A stretch of 64,000 nt of DNA from Pseudomonas flavescens (GCF_013408425.1 NZ_JACBYV010000001.1:2046001-2110000), one strand, 5' to 3'. Counted from the stretch's first letter, positions 1-10,416 are shown. Made by a program: numbers and translations. The notes: generated by a model from the sequence alone, not told the origin.

Positions 1-506
1 ATGAAGGCGTGGGCGTGGTCCTGGCAAACGCCCTGACGGCCGGCAAAGGCCTGCGCCGCGCTGGTTTCCACCTCGGTGACACCCGGCCGGTAGCTGATAT
101 GGCCGTTGAGGCCATGCATCAGATCGATCAGGGCATTGCGATCACGCCGACGCGCGCACTGCACGGCGGCAAAATCGCGTAGCGCTTCGTCCGCCTCGGT
201 GAGCCGTGTGAAGCGCAGAAACGGCAGTGCCGACTGGCTTTCGTGTTCAGCGTCGCTGGACTCGTCGATCTCCACCTGACCGCGGGCGCCGATGACGATC
301 GACTCATGAGGCTCGTCCAGCGTCAGCACGTGGAGGATGTTGCCATACGGGTCTCGCTGCGCACGCACCGGGCGCGGCAGATCCAGCTGCCAGCTGAGTA
401 CCTGCTGGCGTTCGCTGTCATGGGGCGTGAGGCGCAGGTACTGGATGCTGGCACGTACCTGGTCTTCGTAGTGATAGGTGGTGTTATGACGAATGGACAG
501 TCTCAT
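1..506 (-). CDS. Transglutaminase-like protein, N-terminal part (runs off window)
   Basis: The reading frame begins with ATG at 506-504 and stays open to the window edge, giving 168 residues. It starts MRLSIRHNTTYHYED, the usual beginning of bacterial transglutaminase-like proteins with an N-terminal beta region. It reaches GVCQDHAHAF, which carries the expected catalytic cysteine at residue 161. The catalytic His and Asp would lie beyond the edge. Its ATG overlaps the stop of the upstream alpha-E gene (ATGA), so the two are translationally coupled. In this operon type it is predicted to be a cysteine peptidase or amide-bond enzyme; substrate unknown. Family assignment is firm, function is not. 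Confidence 0.85.
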   Translation of the reverse strand, partial: MRLSIRHNTTYHYEDQVRASIQYLRLTPHDSERQQVLSWQLDLPRPVRAQRDPYGNILHVLTLDEPHESIVIGARGQVEIDESSDAEHESQSALPFLRFTRLTEADEALRDFAAVQCARRRDRNALIDLMHGLNGHISYRPGVTEVETSAAQAFAGRQGVCQDHAHAF

Positions 507-1453
507 GCGACCTCCAGATAGGACGTGTGAATGACGCGACCGAGCTCGTGCACCTGGCCGATGAAATCGGTCAGCCAGGCATGCAGGCCCTCTTCCAGCA
601 CCTCGTCGATGCTGGTGTAGCGCAACCGTGCGTCGAGCTCGGCGGCCAGGCGCTGTGCCGGTCGGCCGTTCTCTCCAGGCAGGTTGGCGAGCATCAGGTA
701 CAACTCGTCCATGCAGGCACGCAGCGAACGCGGCACTTCGGGACGCAGCAACAGCAGTTCGGAAACCTTGCGGGCGCTTGGCGAGCCTCGATAGACCTCG
801 GCGAACGCCTCGAACGACGACAGCGCGCGCAGCAAGGCACTCCACTGGTAGTAACTGTGTGCCGGCCGGCCATCGATCTCGTCGATGTCCTCGCCCAGCA
901 GCTCGTAGCGTGAGTCGAGCAGACGCAGGGTGTTGTCGGCCCGCTCGATGAAGGTGCCAAGACGGATGAAGCGATAGGCTTCACCACGCACGATGGTGCC
1001 AAAGGTGGCCCCGCGGAACAGGTGCGAACGCTCCTTGACCCACTCGCAGAAGCGATTGATGCCGTAGCGGCCGAGGCCCTGATCGGCGATACCGCGAATC
1101 TCCAGCCAGGTTGCGTTGATGTTCTCCCACATGTCCGCGGTGATGCGCCCGCGTACCGCATGGGCGTTGCTGCGCGCAGCGCCGAGGCAGCTGTAGATGC
1201 TCGCCGGGTTCTGCGCATCCAGTGCGAAGAAATGCAGCATGCGCTCGGCATGCAGGGCACCGTGGCGCTCCTGATACTCCTCCAGGGTGCCGGTGATCAA
1301 CAGCGGCATCGCCAGTTCGTCGAGGCCGTCGCGGCGGCCGTCCTGCGGCATCAGCGACAGCGAATAGCTGCCGTCGAGCATCCGCGCGAGGTTTTCCGCA
1401 CGCTCCAGATAGCGGGACATCCAGTACAGATCGGAGGCAGTTCTCGATAGCAT
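503..1453 (-). CDS. Alpha-E domain-containing protein
   Basis: 316 residues, the normal length for the alpha-E family (all-helical, often fused to or next to circularly permuted ATP-grasp proteins). The N-terminus MLSRTASDLYWMSRYLERAE is typical. No catalytic motif or membrane segment is visible. It begins 2 bp after the ATP-grasp stop and ends in a 4-bp overlap with the transglutaminase-like gene, so the three form one transcription unit. Known comparative work places these families together in predicted peptide synthesis or modification operons, but no product has been shown for this one. Its molecular role is unknown; it probably acts as partner of the ATP-grasp protein. Confidence 0.85.
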   Translation of the reverse strand: MLSRTASDLYWMSRYLERAENLARMLDGSYSLSLMPQDGRRDGLDELAMPLLITGTLEEYQERHGALHAERMLHFFALDAQNPASIYSCLGAARSNAHAVRGRITADMWENINATWLEIRGIADQGLGRYGINRFCEWVKERSHLFRGATFGTIVRGEAYRFIRLGTFIERADNTLRLLDSRYELLGEDIDEIDGRPAHSYYQWSALLRALSSFEAFAEVYRGSPSARKVSELLLLRPEVPRSLRACMDELYLMLANLPGENGRPAQRLAAELDARLRYTSIDEVLEEGLHAWLTDFIGQVHELGRVIHTSYLEVA

Positions 1454-1455
1454 GC

Positions 1456-2865
1456 TCAGTCCTCCACTATCCAGGTGTCCTTGGTACCGCCGCCCTGCGA
1501 CGAATTCACCACCAGCGACCCCTCACGCAGGGCCACACGGGTCAGCCCACCGGGCACCAGGCGGGTCTCCTTGCCGGACAGGACGAAGGGGCGCAAATCG
1601 ATGTGCCGCGGCGCGATGCCGTTCTCGACGAAGGTCGGGCAGGTCGACAGACACAGGGTCGGCTGCGCGATGTATGCCTCCGGCCGGGCGATCAGGCGCA
1701 GGCGAAACGCTTCGATCTCCGCCTTGCTGGCAGCCGGACCGACGAGCATGCCGTAACCACCGGAGCCCTGGGTTTCCTTGACCACCAGGTCCTTGAGGTT
1801 GGCCAGTACATGGGACAGCTCGCTGGGCTTGCGGCATTGCCAGGTCGGTACGTTCTTGAGGATGGGTTCCTCGTCGAGGTAGAAGCGGATCATCTCGCCC
1901 ACGTAGGGGTAGATCGATTTGTCATCGGCCACGCCGGTACCGATGGCGTTGGCCAGCACCACGTTGCCGGACCGGTAGGTGGACAGCAGGCCGGGTACAC
2001 CGAGCATCGAGTCGGGGTTGAAGGCCAGCGGATCCAGATAGGCGTCGTCGAGGCGGCGGTACACCACGTCGACCTGCCTGGCGCCTGAGGTCGTACGCAT
2101 GAACAGCTTGTCGTCGCGTACGAACAGGTCGGCGCCCTCCACCAGCTCCACGCCCATTTCCCGGGCCAGAAAGGCGTGCTCGAAGTAGGCACTGTTGAAG
2201 CGTCCCGGCGTGAGTACCACCACCGTGGGGTTATCCAGCGGGCTGGAGGTCTTCAGGGTGTCGAGCAGCAGGCTCGGGTAATGGTCGATGGGCGCGATGC
2301 GCTGATTGGCGAACAGCTCGGGGAACAGGCGCATCATCATCTTGCGGTCTTCGAGCATGTAGCTGACACCACTGGGGGTGCGCAGGTTGTCCTCGAGCAC
2401 GTAGTAGGTGCCGTCGCCATCACGTACCAGATCGACGCCAGCAATGTGCGCATACAGATCACGGTGCAGGTTCAACCCCTGCATCGCCATCTGATACCCC
2501 TCGTTGGCCAGCACCTGTTCGGCAGGAATCAGCCCGGCCTTGATGATGCGCTGGTCATGGTACAGGTCGGCGAGGAACATGTTCAGCGCTTGCACCCGCT
2601 GGATGCAGCCACGCTCGACGATGCGCCATTCGCTGGCCGGGATACTGCGCGGAATGATGTCGAAGGGAATCAGCCGCTCGGTGCCCTGATCGTCACCATA
2701 AAGCGTGAAGGTGATACCGGCGCGATGGAAGAGCAGATCCGCCTCGCGGCGCCTTTGAGCCAGCAACTCCTGAGGGGTGTCCGCCAACCAGCGGGCAAAA
2801 GCTTGGTAATGCGGACGACATGCGCCATCCGCCAGGTGCATCTCATCATAAAAGGTGCGGGCCAT
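1456..2865 (-). CDS. Circularly permuted type 2 ATP-grasp protein
   Basis: 469 residues, the full family length. The protein starts MARTFYDEMHLADG and carries the family block LNLHRDLYAHIAGVDLVRDG near residue 135 and KETQGSGGYGMLVGP near residue 370, a glycine-rich nucleotide-binding loop. ATP-grasp enzymes of this class are predicted to join a carboxylate to an amine at the cost of ATP. The start is supported by AAGGAG 7 bases upstream. First gene of a three-gene operon with the alpha-E and transglutaminase-like genes. The substrate cannot be read from sequence; a role in a small peptide or peptide tag is an inference from the family. Confidence 0.88.
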   Translation of the reverse strand: MARTFYDEMHLADGACRPHYQAFARWLADTPQELLAQRRREADLLFHRAGITFTLYGDDQGTERLIPFDIIPRSIPASEWRIVERGCIQRVQALNMFLADLYHDQRIIKAGLIPAEQVLANEGYQMAMQGLNLHRDLYAHIAGVDLVRDGDGTYYVLEDNLRTPSGVSYMLEDRKMMMRLFPELFANQRIAPIDHYPSLLLDTLKTSSPLDNPTVVVLTPGRFNSAYFEHAFLAREMGVELVEGADLFVRDDKLFMRTTSGARQVDVVYRRLDDAYLDPLAFNPDSMLGVPGLLSTYRSGNVVLANAIGTGVADDKSIYPYVGEMIRFYLDEEPILKNVPTWQCRKPSELSHVLANLKDLVVKETQGSGGYGMLVGPAASKAEIEAFRLRLIARPEAYIAQPTLCLSTCPTFVENGIAPRHIDLRPFVLSGKETRLVPGGLTRVALREGSLVVNSSQGGGTKDTWIVED

Positions 2866-3245
2866 GCCGTACTCCTTGCCACCCGTGTCAACCCATACGC
2901 TGCAAACGTCGAGCCAGCGTATTTATTCCTTTAAAATCAATGATATAAATTTACAACCAAGCCCTGTCGCACCACTTTGACGCACGCTGATGCTCACTGG
3001 CTGTCGGACGTGCTCCATCGCGTTGCACTGCGCGGCTACGACCGGCGCCCGTGCATCTTGTTTTTACAGCCGCGCCTCATGAAAGCGTAGACAGGCGAGA
3101 CGGCAAAGCATTGCACTTTTCTCTCACGTCCTTCCGTCCAGAAAAAGCATTGCGATAGAAACATCCGCGACGCAACGCGATCCCAGCTTCAGGTGCCGTG
3201 TTTTTACGCGGCTGACAACTAACGTCCCTGAACAAGGAACGCCCG
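2866..3245. other. 380-bp divergent intergenic region
   Basis: Lies between the minus-strand ATP-grasp operon and the plus-strand protease. It holds an AT-rich patch at about 2920-2960, likely the promoter area of the ATP-grasp operon, and the protease ribosome site AAGGA at 3235-3239. No gene, hairpin or repeat was found in it. Confidence 0.4.
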
Positions 3246-4289
3246 ATGAACAGCTGCCTCGTACCTCCCTACATCCTCGACCGTATCATCGGTCACGGAA
3301 CCGAGCGTCAACGCGATTGCGCACGCAGCACGCTCAATCATGTCAATTCATTGCGGCACAATAATGGCGCGCCTCGGCTTGCTACGCAGCAGGCTGGCCG
3401 CAGTGCCGTACAGGCGGGACAGCCGCAGCGCAGCATCCACGATGCCGGGCAGGACATGCGCCTGCCCGGTGAGCTGAGTCGTAGCGAAGGGCAGGCCGCA
3501 ACCGGCGACGTGGCGGTAGACGAAGCGTACGAGGCACTGGGCGCGACCTATGCCTTCTTCTGGGAGGTTCTGGGTCGCCACTCCATCGACGGCCAGGGGT
3601 TTGCGCTGGTGGGTACCGTGCATTATGGACAGGCTTACGAAAACGCCTTCTGGAACGGCGAACAAATGGTCTTCGGTGATGGCGACGGCGAGATTTTCAA
3701 CCGCTTCACCATCGCCCTGGACGTGGTCGCACACGAGCTGACCCACGGCGTCATCGATACCGAAGCCGCCCTCGCCTACGTCAACCAGTCCGGCGCGCTG
3801 AACGAATCGCTATCCGACGTATTCGGCATTCTCACCAAGCAGTACACCCTGCAGCAGACCGCTGAACAGTCGGACTGGATCATCGGTGCCGGCCTGCTGA
3901 CCGACGCGGTCAACGGCAACGGCCTGCGCTCCATGTCGGCTCCGGGTAGCGCCTATGACGATCCGCTGCTCGGCAAGGATCCGCAGCCTGGGCACATGCG
4001 CGACTTCGTCGACACGCGGGAAGACAATGGCGGCGTCCATATCAATTCCGGGATACCCAACCGTGCCTTCCACTTGGCAGCCATCGCCCTTGGTGGCTTT
4101 GCCTGGGAAAAGGCTGGGCTCATCTGGTACGACACGCTCTGCGACGGACGCTTGAGCAACGACGCCTCGTTCGTCGACTTTGCCAGCCTGTGCGTGAACA
4201 ACGCCGAACAGCGTTATGGTCAGGGTTCTCGGGAAGCACTTGCCGTCAGCAAGGCGTGGCAAGACGTTGGCGTAGAGGCCGCATCATGA
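3246..4289 (+). CDS. M4 family metalloprotease, protealysin type
   Basis: 347 residues, the length of the short protealysin-type members of the thermolysin family and well below secreted thermolysins. No signal peptide is seen. The N-terminus has the short precursor with PPYILDRI typical of protealysin. Zinc ligands and catalytic Glu are in HELTHGVI (residues 163-170); the third ligand is in NESLSDVFG about 24 residues later, and the substrate-binding GVHINSGIPNRAF follows. The start is preceded by AAGGA with 6-bp spacing. Its stop overlaps the emfourin start (ATGA), a protease-inhibitor pair as in Serratia. Expected to be intracellular and self-processed. Confidence 0.93.
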   Translation: MNSCLVPPYILDRIIGHGTERQRDCARSTLNHVNSLRHNNGAPRLATQQAGRSAVQAGQPQRSIHDAGQDMRLPGELSRSEGQAATGDVAVDEAYEALGATYAFFWEVLGRHSIDGQGFALVGTVHYGQAYENAFWNGEQMVFGDGDGEIFNRFTIALDVVAHELTHGVIDTEAALAYVNQSGALNESLSDVFGILTKQYTLQQTAEQSDWIIGAGLLTDAVNGNGLRSMSAPGSAYDDPLLGKDPQPGHMRDFVDTREDNGGVHINSGIPNRAFHLAAIALGGFAWEKAGLIWYDTLCDGRLSNDASFVDFASLCVNNAEQRYGQGSREALAVSKAWQDVGVEAAS

Positions 4290-4603
4290 AAGAACTGCCG
4301 GAACTGGGTACCAACGCTGTCGTGCGGATTTCCCGGCAGGGAGGCTTCGCTGCGATCAGCGCATTGAGTCGCCCGCGAGAAATCGATTTTGCTCAATGCG
4401 ACCCTACCCAGCGCGGGCAGGTGTGCTCCGTTCTGGAGAACTGTCTGTCGGTGGCCAGACCCGAGGTCGGCAAGGGCGACCAGCGCTTCTATCGCATAGA
4501 GCTGCAGGTGCCACGCCAGCAAGAGCAAGGTGAGCTGGTGCTGCAGATTCCCGAAGAGCAGGCTCCTCGGGAGCTGATAAGACTGTGGGAGAAAGGGGCC
4601 TGA
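4286..4603 (+). CDS. Emfourin-like protease inhibitor (M4in family)
   Basis: 105 residues starting at the ATG that overlaps the stop of the M4 protease. The sequence MKELPELGTNAVVRISRQGG followed by QRFYRIELQ and a C-terminal LIRLWEKGA matches the small emfourin family, which binds protealysin-like enzymes slow-tightly. Size, absence of signal peptide and translational coupling to its target all agree. The likely job is to keep the cytoplasmic protease in check. The assignment rests on context plus family resemblance; no database search was run. Confidence 0.8.
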   Translation: MKELPELGTNAVVRISRQGGFAAISALSRPREIDFAQCDPTQRGQVCSVLENCLSVARPEVGKGDQRFYRIELQVPRQQEQGELVLQIPEEQAPRELIRLWEKGA

Positions 4604-4605
4604 GC

Positions 4606-4633
4606 CCCTGGCAGCGGAACGCTGCCAGGGTTT
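4606..4633 (+). terminator. Hairpin terminator after protease/emfourin operon
   Basis: CCCTGGCAGC (4606-4615) pairs perfectly with GCTGCCAGGG (4621-4630) around a 5-base loop and is followed by TTT. It starts 3 bases after the emfourin stop. Confidence 0.75.
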
Positions 4634-4658
4634 GCCGCATGGATCGATAAGGCTGGTT

Positions 4659-5006
4659 TCAGCTCCTGAGGCTGGCGGGCCTGGGCTCCTGGGTCACGCC
4701 CCAGCCATCCAGCTTGCCACCCAGTGGTGCCACCACCGCTTGCATGTCCTGCTCGAAATCATCGATACCCGCATAGGTGACATGCATCACCTTGCTCACC
4801 TGCAGGTGCCAACCGCCCTCGTCACGCTCGGTCACCAGAGCGTGCAGCGACTCGCCACGAAAATTTCGTGTCGCCTTCAGTGCATTGTTTTCATCGGGAA
4901 AAATTGCGTAGAACTCGATGGGATGGACACTGGCAAAATCGAACCCCCCTTGCTTCATCCGACCTAGAACGCCACCACTGACATCATCGTGCAAGGCTGT
5001 GCTCAT
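4659..5006 (-). CDS. rraB: RraB-family ribonuclease E regulator
   Basis: 115 residues from the ATG at 5006, chosen over an upstream in-frame start at 5108 because GGAG sits 9 bases before it and the family begins here. The core GFDFASVHPIEFYAIFPDE is typical of RraB (regulator of ribonuclease activity B), a small cytoplasmic protein that binds RNase E and alters degradosome composition in Escherichia coli. Stands alone between the emfourin operon terminator and a divergent small gene. RraB function in Pseudomonas is inferred from the family. Confidence 0.8.
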   Translation of the reverse strand: MSTALHDDVSGGVLGRMKQGGFDFASVHPIEFYAIFPDENNALKATRNFRGESLHALVTERDEGGWHLQVSKVMHVTYAGIDDFEQDMQAVVAPLGGKLDGWGVTQEPRPASLRS

Positions 5007-5251
5007 AACGTTGATCTCCATCAGGTGAAAGGTTGGATCGCCGAACCAACGGCTCCCATGTGCCTGGTCTGATTGGTCGACGCGGACCGTAGAAATAGGC
5101 CCTGTCATTGAGAGTAGACCGCTCAGCGGCTCGCGTCGTTCTGTCGCAGCCCCATGCTATACCCATTAATGACACCCACGCCCGTTTTGCAGGTGCGTTT
5201 CGAACAGGGATCGTCGTGCTGCCGGCGCGGGCCAGACACGAGGTATCACCC

Positions 5252-5530
5252 ATGAGTACGCTACAGTGCACCCACCGCGATCATCACATCAGCGCCGAAG
5301 TCATGGAGCATCCAGGCATCCCAACCCCCTGGGCTGGGGGCTGCCGGATCACCGCGCCGGACGGACGCACCACCCGGCGCATGGCGCTGCCGTTGAATGG
5401 AGCCTTCCTCGACGACCTGAACAAGGCCCAGCACGCCTCCATCGCACACGGTAAATGGCTGGTCGATCAGTATCTTGATAAACAGCGGGATCTTTTTCCC
5501 GATAGCGCGGCCAAACATCACGCAGCATGA
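5252..5530 (+). CDS. Small conserved-looking protein of unknown function
   Basis: 92 residues starting MSTLQCTHRDHHISAEV with a GAGG ribosome site about 10 bases upstream; a longer in-frame version from 5108 lacks support. It contains the stretch GGCRITAPDGRTTRRMALPL, which looks like a short beta unit, and a charged His-rich C-terminus (KHHAA). No signal peptide, membrane segment or recognisable domain. A hairpin terminator follows directly, supporting a real single-gene unit. Function not recognised. Confidence 0.6.
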   Translation: MSTLQCTHRDHHISAEVMEHPGIPTPWAGGCRITAPDGRTTRRMALPLNGAFLDDLNKAQHASIAHGKWLVDQYLDKQRDLFPDSAAKHHAA

Positions 5531-5542
5531 GGCCGTATCGAG

Positions 5543-5571
5543 TGGCCCGCATACGCAGCGGGCCATTCCAT
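5543..5571 (+). terminator. Hairpin terminator
   Basis: TGGCCCGC (5543-5550) pairs with GCGGGCCA (5558-5565) over a 7-base loop, followed by a T-rich TTCCATTT. It lies 13 bases after the small gene stop. Confidence 0.6.
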
Positions 5572-5678
5572 TTCCCAGCTAAAGCGCGCAAGCGCCCATT
5601 CCAGCCGGTCTCATGCCCAGATAGATCCTGGCCGCACACCGATGCGGTCGCTCCCATTCGAGACGAAGGTTGGATTTC

Positions 5679-6269
5679 ATGGCGAAACACACGCTTTTCA
5701 TTTCCACAGTTTTGATGACCAGCATCCTGGCGCTGACTGCCTGCAGCGACGCCGACAAGATCCCCGCCAAGACCGCCTCCGCCGCCCAGAGCAGCCCGCC
5801 CAAGCTGCAGGAAAAAGCGGATCTCAGCCCATTCGCCGGGTTCGCCAGTGCGCGCTTCGGCAGTGACGAGGCGGCGGTACGTGCAGCCTGGAAAGGTTCT
5901 CTGCGCGAGGGCGGAGGCACCTCTGACACCTGCCGCCAATTGGTCCAGGACCCACGGCCTGCAAAAGGCTTCGGTACCTCGTTCATGCTCGAGAACGGGC
6001 TGTTCGTGCGCTATGACATCGATACCCGCGAGCGCAAGGCGCCTCGTGGTCTGCAGGTTGGCAGCAGTGCCCAGCAGATTCGCGCCACCTTCCCCGGCCA
6101 CTTCGAGGAGCAGCCGCACAAGTACGTGAAAGGTGCCAGCGACTTTATCGTCAAGCCGTTCATCGACAGTGAAGCCCGACTGGTTTTCGAGACCGACCCC
6201 AACGGTCTGGTAACCCGCTGGCGCATCGGCATGCCACCGGCCGTCTTCTACGTGGAAGGCTGCAGCTGA
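5679..6269 (+). CDS. Putative lipoprotein of unknown function
   Basis: 196 residues from ATG at 5679, which has GAAGG 9 bases upstream; an in-frame TTG at 5670 is less likely. The N-terminus is a lipoprotein signal: MAKH, a hydrophobic stretch, then LTAC with the lipidated Cys at residue 22, followed by SDADK, so outer- or inner-membrane anchoring on the periplasmic side is expected. The mature part contains FASARFGSDEAAVRAAWKG and ends FYVEGCS. No known enzyme motif. Stands alone, followed by the 111-bp repeat array. Confidence 0.72.
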   Translation: MAKHTLFISTVLMTSILALTACSDADKIPAKTASAAQSSPPKLQEKADLSPFAGFASARFGSDEAAVRAAWKGSLREGGGTSDTCRQLVQDPRPAKGFGTSFMLENGLFVRYDIDTRERKAPRGLQVGSSAQQIRATFPGHFEEQPHKYVKGASDFIVKPFIDSEARLVFETDPNGLVTRWRIGMPPAVFYVEGCS

Positions 6270-6755
6270 GCGACCCCAAGGGCGAGACACTGATCTCGCC
6301 TTCCTCCGCGTAGGAGCCCGCTTGCGGGCGATACGATGGTGGGTGCTCAGCGACATCGTCGCCATGGCTGACATTCGCCAGCAAGCTGGCTCCTACATGA
6401 CTACGCGAATCCACCACGCCGTAGGAGCCCACTTGCGGGCGATGCGATGGTGAGTGCTCAGCGACATCGTCAGCATGGCCGCCATTCGCCAGCAAGCTGG
6501 CTCCTACATGACCGCGTCAATCCCCAGCCCCGTAGGAGCCCGCTTGCGGGCGATGCGATGGTGAGTGCTCAGCGACATCGTCGCCATGGCTGACATTCGC
6601 CAGCAACCTGGCGCCTACACGACTACGCGAATCCACTACGCCGTAGGAGCCCGCTTGCGGGCGATACGATGGTGAGTGCTCAGCGACATCGTCGCCATGG
6701 CTGACATTCGCCAGCAAGCTGAACTGGTCAAGTAATTCTGGACACCGTTTATGGT

Positions 6756-7891
<1,136 letters not shown>

Positions 7892-8119
7892 AACAAAACA
7901 CCCCCTGTTGTGGACGCCATCATAGCGCCCGATTGAGGTGTCCAGATTTATTAAGCCAGTTCAAGCTGGCTCCTACACGCTTGCGTGAATCGCCCGCCCC
8001 GTAGGAGCCCGCTTGCGGGCGATGCGATGGTGGGGGCTCAGCAGAACCGATGAGCATGGCCGCCCCAGCACCTGCGCCAGCGCGACTCGCCTCAAACGCC
8101 CACCGTGCAGCACCTCAGG

Positions 8120-10201
8120 CTACGGCTTGTCGGGCATGCCATCCACTACGCCAGCGGTATTATCCAAAAGGCTCTTGGTGGCGGTCTGCAGGAAACCCTC
8201 GAGGCGCTTCTGCAGCAGCTCGTCGACCGGCCCTTCGATGCGCTCGGCTGTCGGTTTGGCGCCCAGGCTGTAGCGATACAGGCGCGGCTCGAAGCCCTTG
8301 GGCTGGACCAGCACTTTGTCGGAGGTGACGATGGCCACCGTCTGGTCGCCGCCCGATGGCTTGATCACGCCGATGCCTCCATCGCCTTCCGGCAGATTGA
8401 GCAGGTCACGCCCCCAGCACTGGTGACGCACTTCGCCACCCAGGCGCCCCATGATGGTCGGCACGATGTCGACCTGGGTGCCCACGGTATGGCTGACCTT
8501 GCCGAACTTCTCCTGAATGCCCGGCGCGATCAGCAGCAAGGGCACGTTGAAACGCTGCAGGTCCATCTCGGTAACCTGATCGAAGCCACCGAAGCCATGG
8601 TCACCCACGACCACGAACAGGGTTTCCTTGAAGTACGGCTCCTTGCGCGCCTTCTCGAAGAATTGCCCAAGGGCCCAATCCGAATAGCGCATCGCCGTAC
8701 GGTGCATGTTCTCCTTGCCATCGATCAGCACCGGCTCCACCGGCAGATCCTTGGGCAAGGCGTAAGGCGTGTGGTTGGACAGGGTCTGCAGCAATGCATA
8801 GAACGGCTTGTAGCCGTAGTTGCTCTTCAGCTCCTGGGCGCCGCGGTCGAACATGTCCTGATCGGATACGCCCCAGGTCGGATCCATGAACACCGGGTCG
8901 ACGAAATCCTCGCGGCCGATGAAGTCGGTCATGCCCTGGTTGCTGAAGAAGCCGGACTGGTTGTCCCACTGAAAATTGCCGTTATAGACATACAGGTTGT
9001 CGAAACCGCGGCCACCCAGCAGTTGCGGCAAACCGGAGAACTTGTGGGCGCCTTCCGGCGTACGCATCAGGTACTCGAAGCCCGGCAGATTGGGGAAGCA
9101 GGCCATGGTGGCGAACATGCCCTGATGGGTATGGGTGCCATTGGAGAAGAAGCGGTCGAACAGCAGCCCCTCCTTGCTCAGCTTGTCGAAATAAGGGGTG
9201 ATGTTGCCTGGCGCGCCGAGCGCACCGACGGAATGGCCGGCGAAACTCTCCATCAGGATGACCACCACGTTGCGGATCGGCAGCGTGCCATCGGCTGGCG
9301 GCGTGTAGACGCGGCGCATGGCGGCGCTATCGGCGTCGACCAGCTTGTCGTCCGGGGTCAGCAACATGTCGCGGGTGATCTGCCGGGCCTGGTCGTCTTC
9401 CATGGTCGGCTGCCAGGTGTTGTCGCGGTGCGGGCCGAAGGTAGCCTGAGCAGCGGTGAACAGAGTCAGGGTGCCGTTCAACCCCAACTGGTTGGCGAAC
9501 ATCGATTCGGTGGTATAGGCATCGCCCCAACGCAGCGGCGGGCCCTGGCGCAGGTGGCCACGGGCGGCGATCACCGCGATCAGCAGGCACAGGAAGAACA
9601 CCGAAGCGCGCCAGTACCAGGCAACCTTGGGCCGTACACCGGCAGCGCCACTGCGCGTCCTGGTGCGGCTGGCGCGGTCGAACAGCGTGAACATCCACCA
9701 CAGCAGGCCGGTGATGACGAACCAGGCGATCAGGTAGCGGGCAACCGGGAAACCGTTCCACAGCATGCTCATCACGGTAGCCTGATCTTCCTGCAGGTAC
9801 TGGAACACCAGGCTGTTCAGGCGCTGGTGAAACTCCTTGTAGAAGTCCAGTTCGGCCAGGCCGAGAAACAGCGTGAGGCTGGAGAAGATCGTCAGCCAGA
9901 CGCGCTGCCACACACGCGCAAGCATGGCGCGGGTGCTCAGCAAGGCGATCAGCAGCGGCGCGCAGGCATAGACCACCACGCGCAGGTCGAACCGCAAACC
10001 GTTGTAAAACGCCTCGGCGAACACCGCAGGCGGCGTATCGCCGATCAACTCACGGTTGTAGACCAGCAACGCGGCGCGCAATCCGGTGTACATCACCAGC
10101 AGCGCCAGGGCGCTGAACAGGGTGAAGAGCAACTGGCTGCGTAACGGCTGAAAGGAATGCGAGGCGCTGGGAGGGGTGCCCTGAACTGCTGTAGGGGTCA
10201 T
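8120..10201 (-). CDS. LTA synthase family (sulfatase-fold) membrane enzyme
   Basis: 693 residues. The first 200 hold about five membrane segments; the rest is a periplasmic sulfatase/alkaline-phosphatase fold. Metal-site motifs: VVILMESFAGHS (metal-binding Glu), NGTHTHQG (nucleophilic Thr region) and VVGDHGFGG (C-terminal metal ligands). The family moves phosphoglycerol or phosphoethanolamine groups from lipids to glycans or lipids. Gram-negatives lack lipoteichoic acid, so a periplasmic glucan or other envelope acceptor is more likely here, as for OpgB-type enzymes. Monocistronic by appearance. The start has only a weak ribosome site (GGAT). Confidence 0.85.
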   Translation of the reverse strand: MTPTAVQGTPPSASHSFQPLRSQLLFTLFSALALLVMYTGLRAALLVYNRELIGDTPPAVFAEAFYNGLRFDLRVVVYACAPLLIALLSTRAMLARVWQRVWLTIFSSLTLFLGLAELDFYKEFHQRLNSLVFQYLQEDQATVMSMLWNGFPVARYLIAWFVITGLLWWMFTLFDRASRTRTRSGAAGVRPKVAWYWRASVFFLCLLIAVIAARGHLRQGPPLRWGDAYTTESMFANQLGLNGTLTLFTAAQATFGPHRDNTWQPTMEDDQARQITRDMLLTPDDKLVDADSAAMRRVYTPPADGTLPIRNVVVILMESFAGHSVGALGAPGNITPYFDKLSKEGLLFDRFFSNGTHTHQGMFATMACFPNLPGFEYLMRTPEGAHKFSGLPQLLGGRGFDNLYVYNGNFQWDNQSGFFSNQGMTDFIGREDFVDPVFMDPTWGVSDQDMFDRGAQELKSNYGYKPFYALLQTLSNHTPYALPKDLPVEPVLIDGKENMHRTAMRYSDWALGQFFEKARKEPYFKETLFVVVGDHGFGGFDQVTEMDLQRFNVPLLLIAPGIQEKFGKVSHTVGTQVDIVPTIMGRLGGEVRHQCWGRDLLNLPEGDGGIGVIKPSGGDQTVAIVTSDKVLVQPKGFEPRLYRYSLGAKPTAERIEGPVDELLQKRLEGFLQTATKSLLDNTAGVVDGMPDKP

Positions 10202-10416
10202 GTTCGATCATCCACAAAAGACTTATTCCGCCCAGCTCGCCGCGAATAACGGCAACTGGTGCCGCGCGAGTGTGTTCGTGTGGATGTGAAAATTTTGTCG
10301 ATAAGGATTCTCAGCGTCGCGCAGTGGCTCCACTGAAGTCTGGCCACACCGGGCGCGCTGTTTGAAAGTCATTTGCACACTGACAAGATATCGCCCCCGG
10401 GGTTATCTTCAGCGCC

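Noticed and set aside
6160..6717. Repetitive 66- and 111-codon frames such as those reading MLANVSHGDDVAEH
   Set aside because: They are translations of the 111-bp REP units.
8105..10144. 679-codon plus-strand frame opposite the LTA-synthase-like gene
   Set aside because: Its product is a low-complexity His/Gln/Ala-rich shadow; the opposite strand has full sulfatase motifs.
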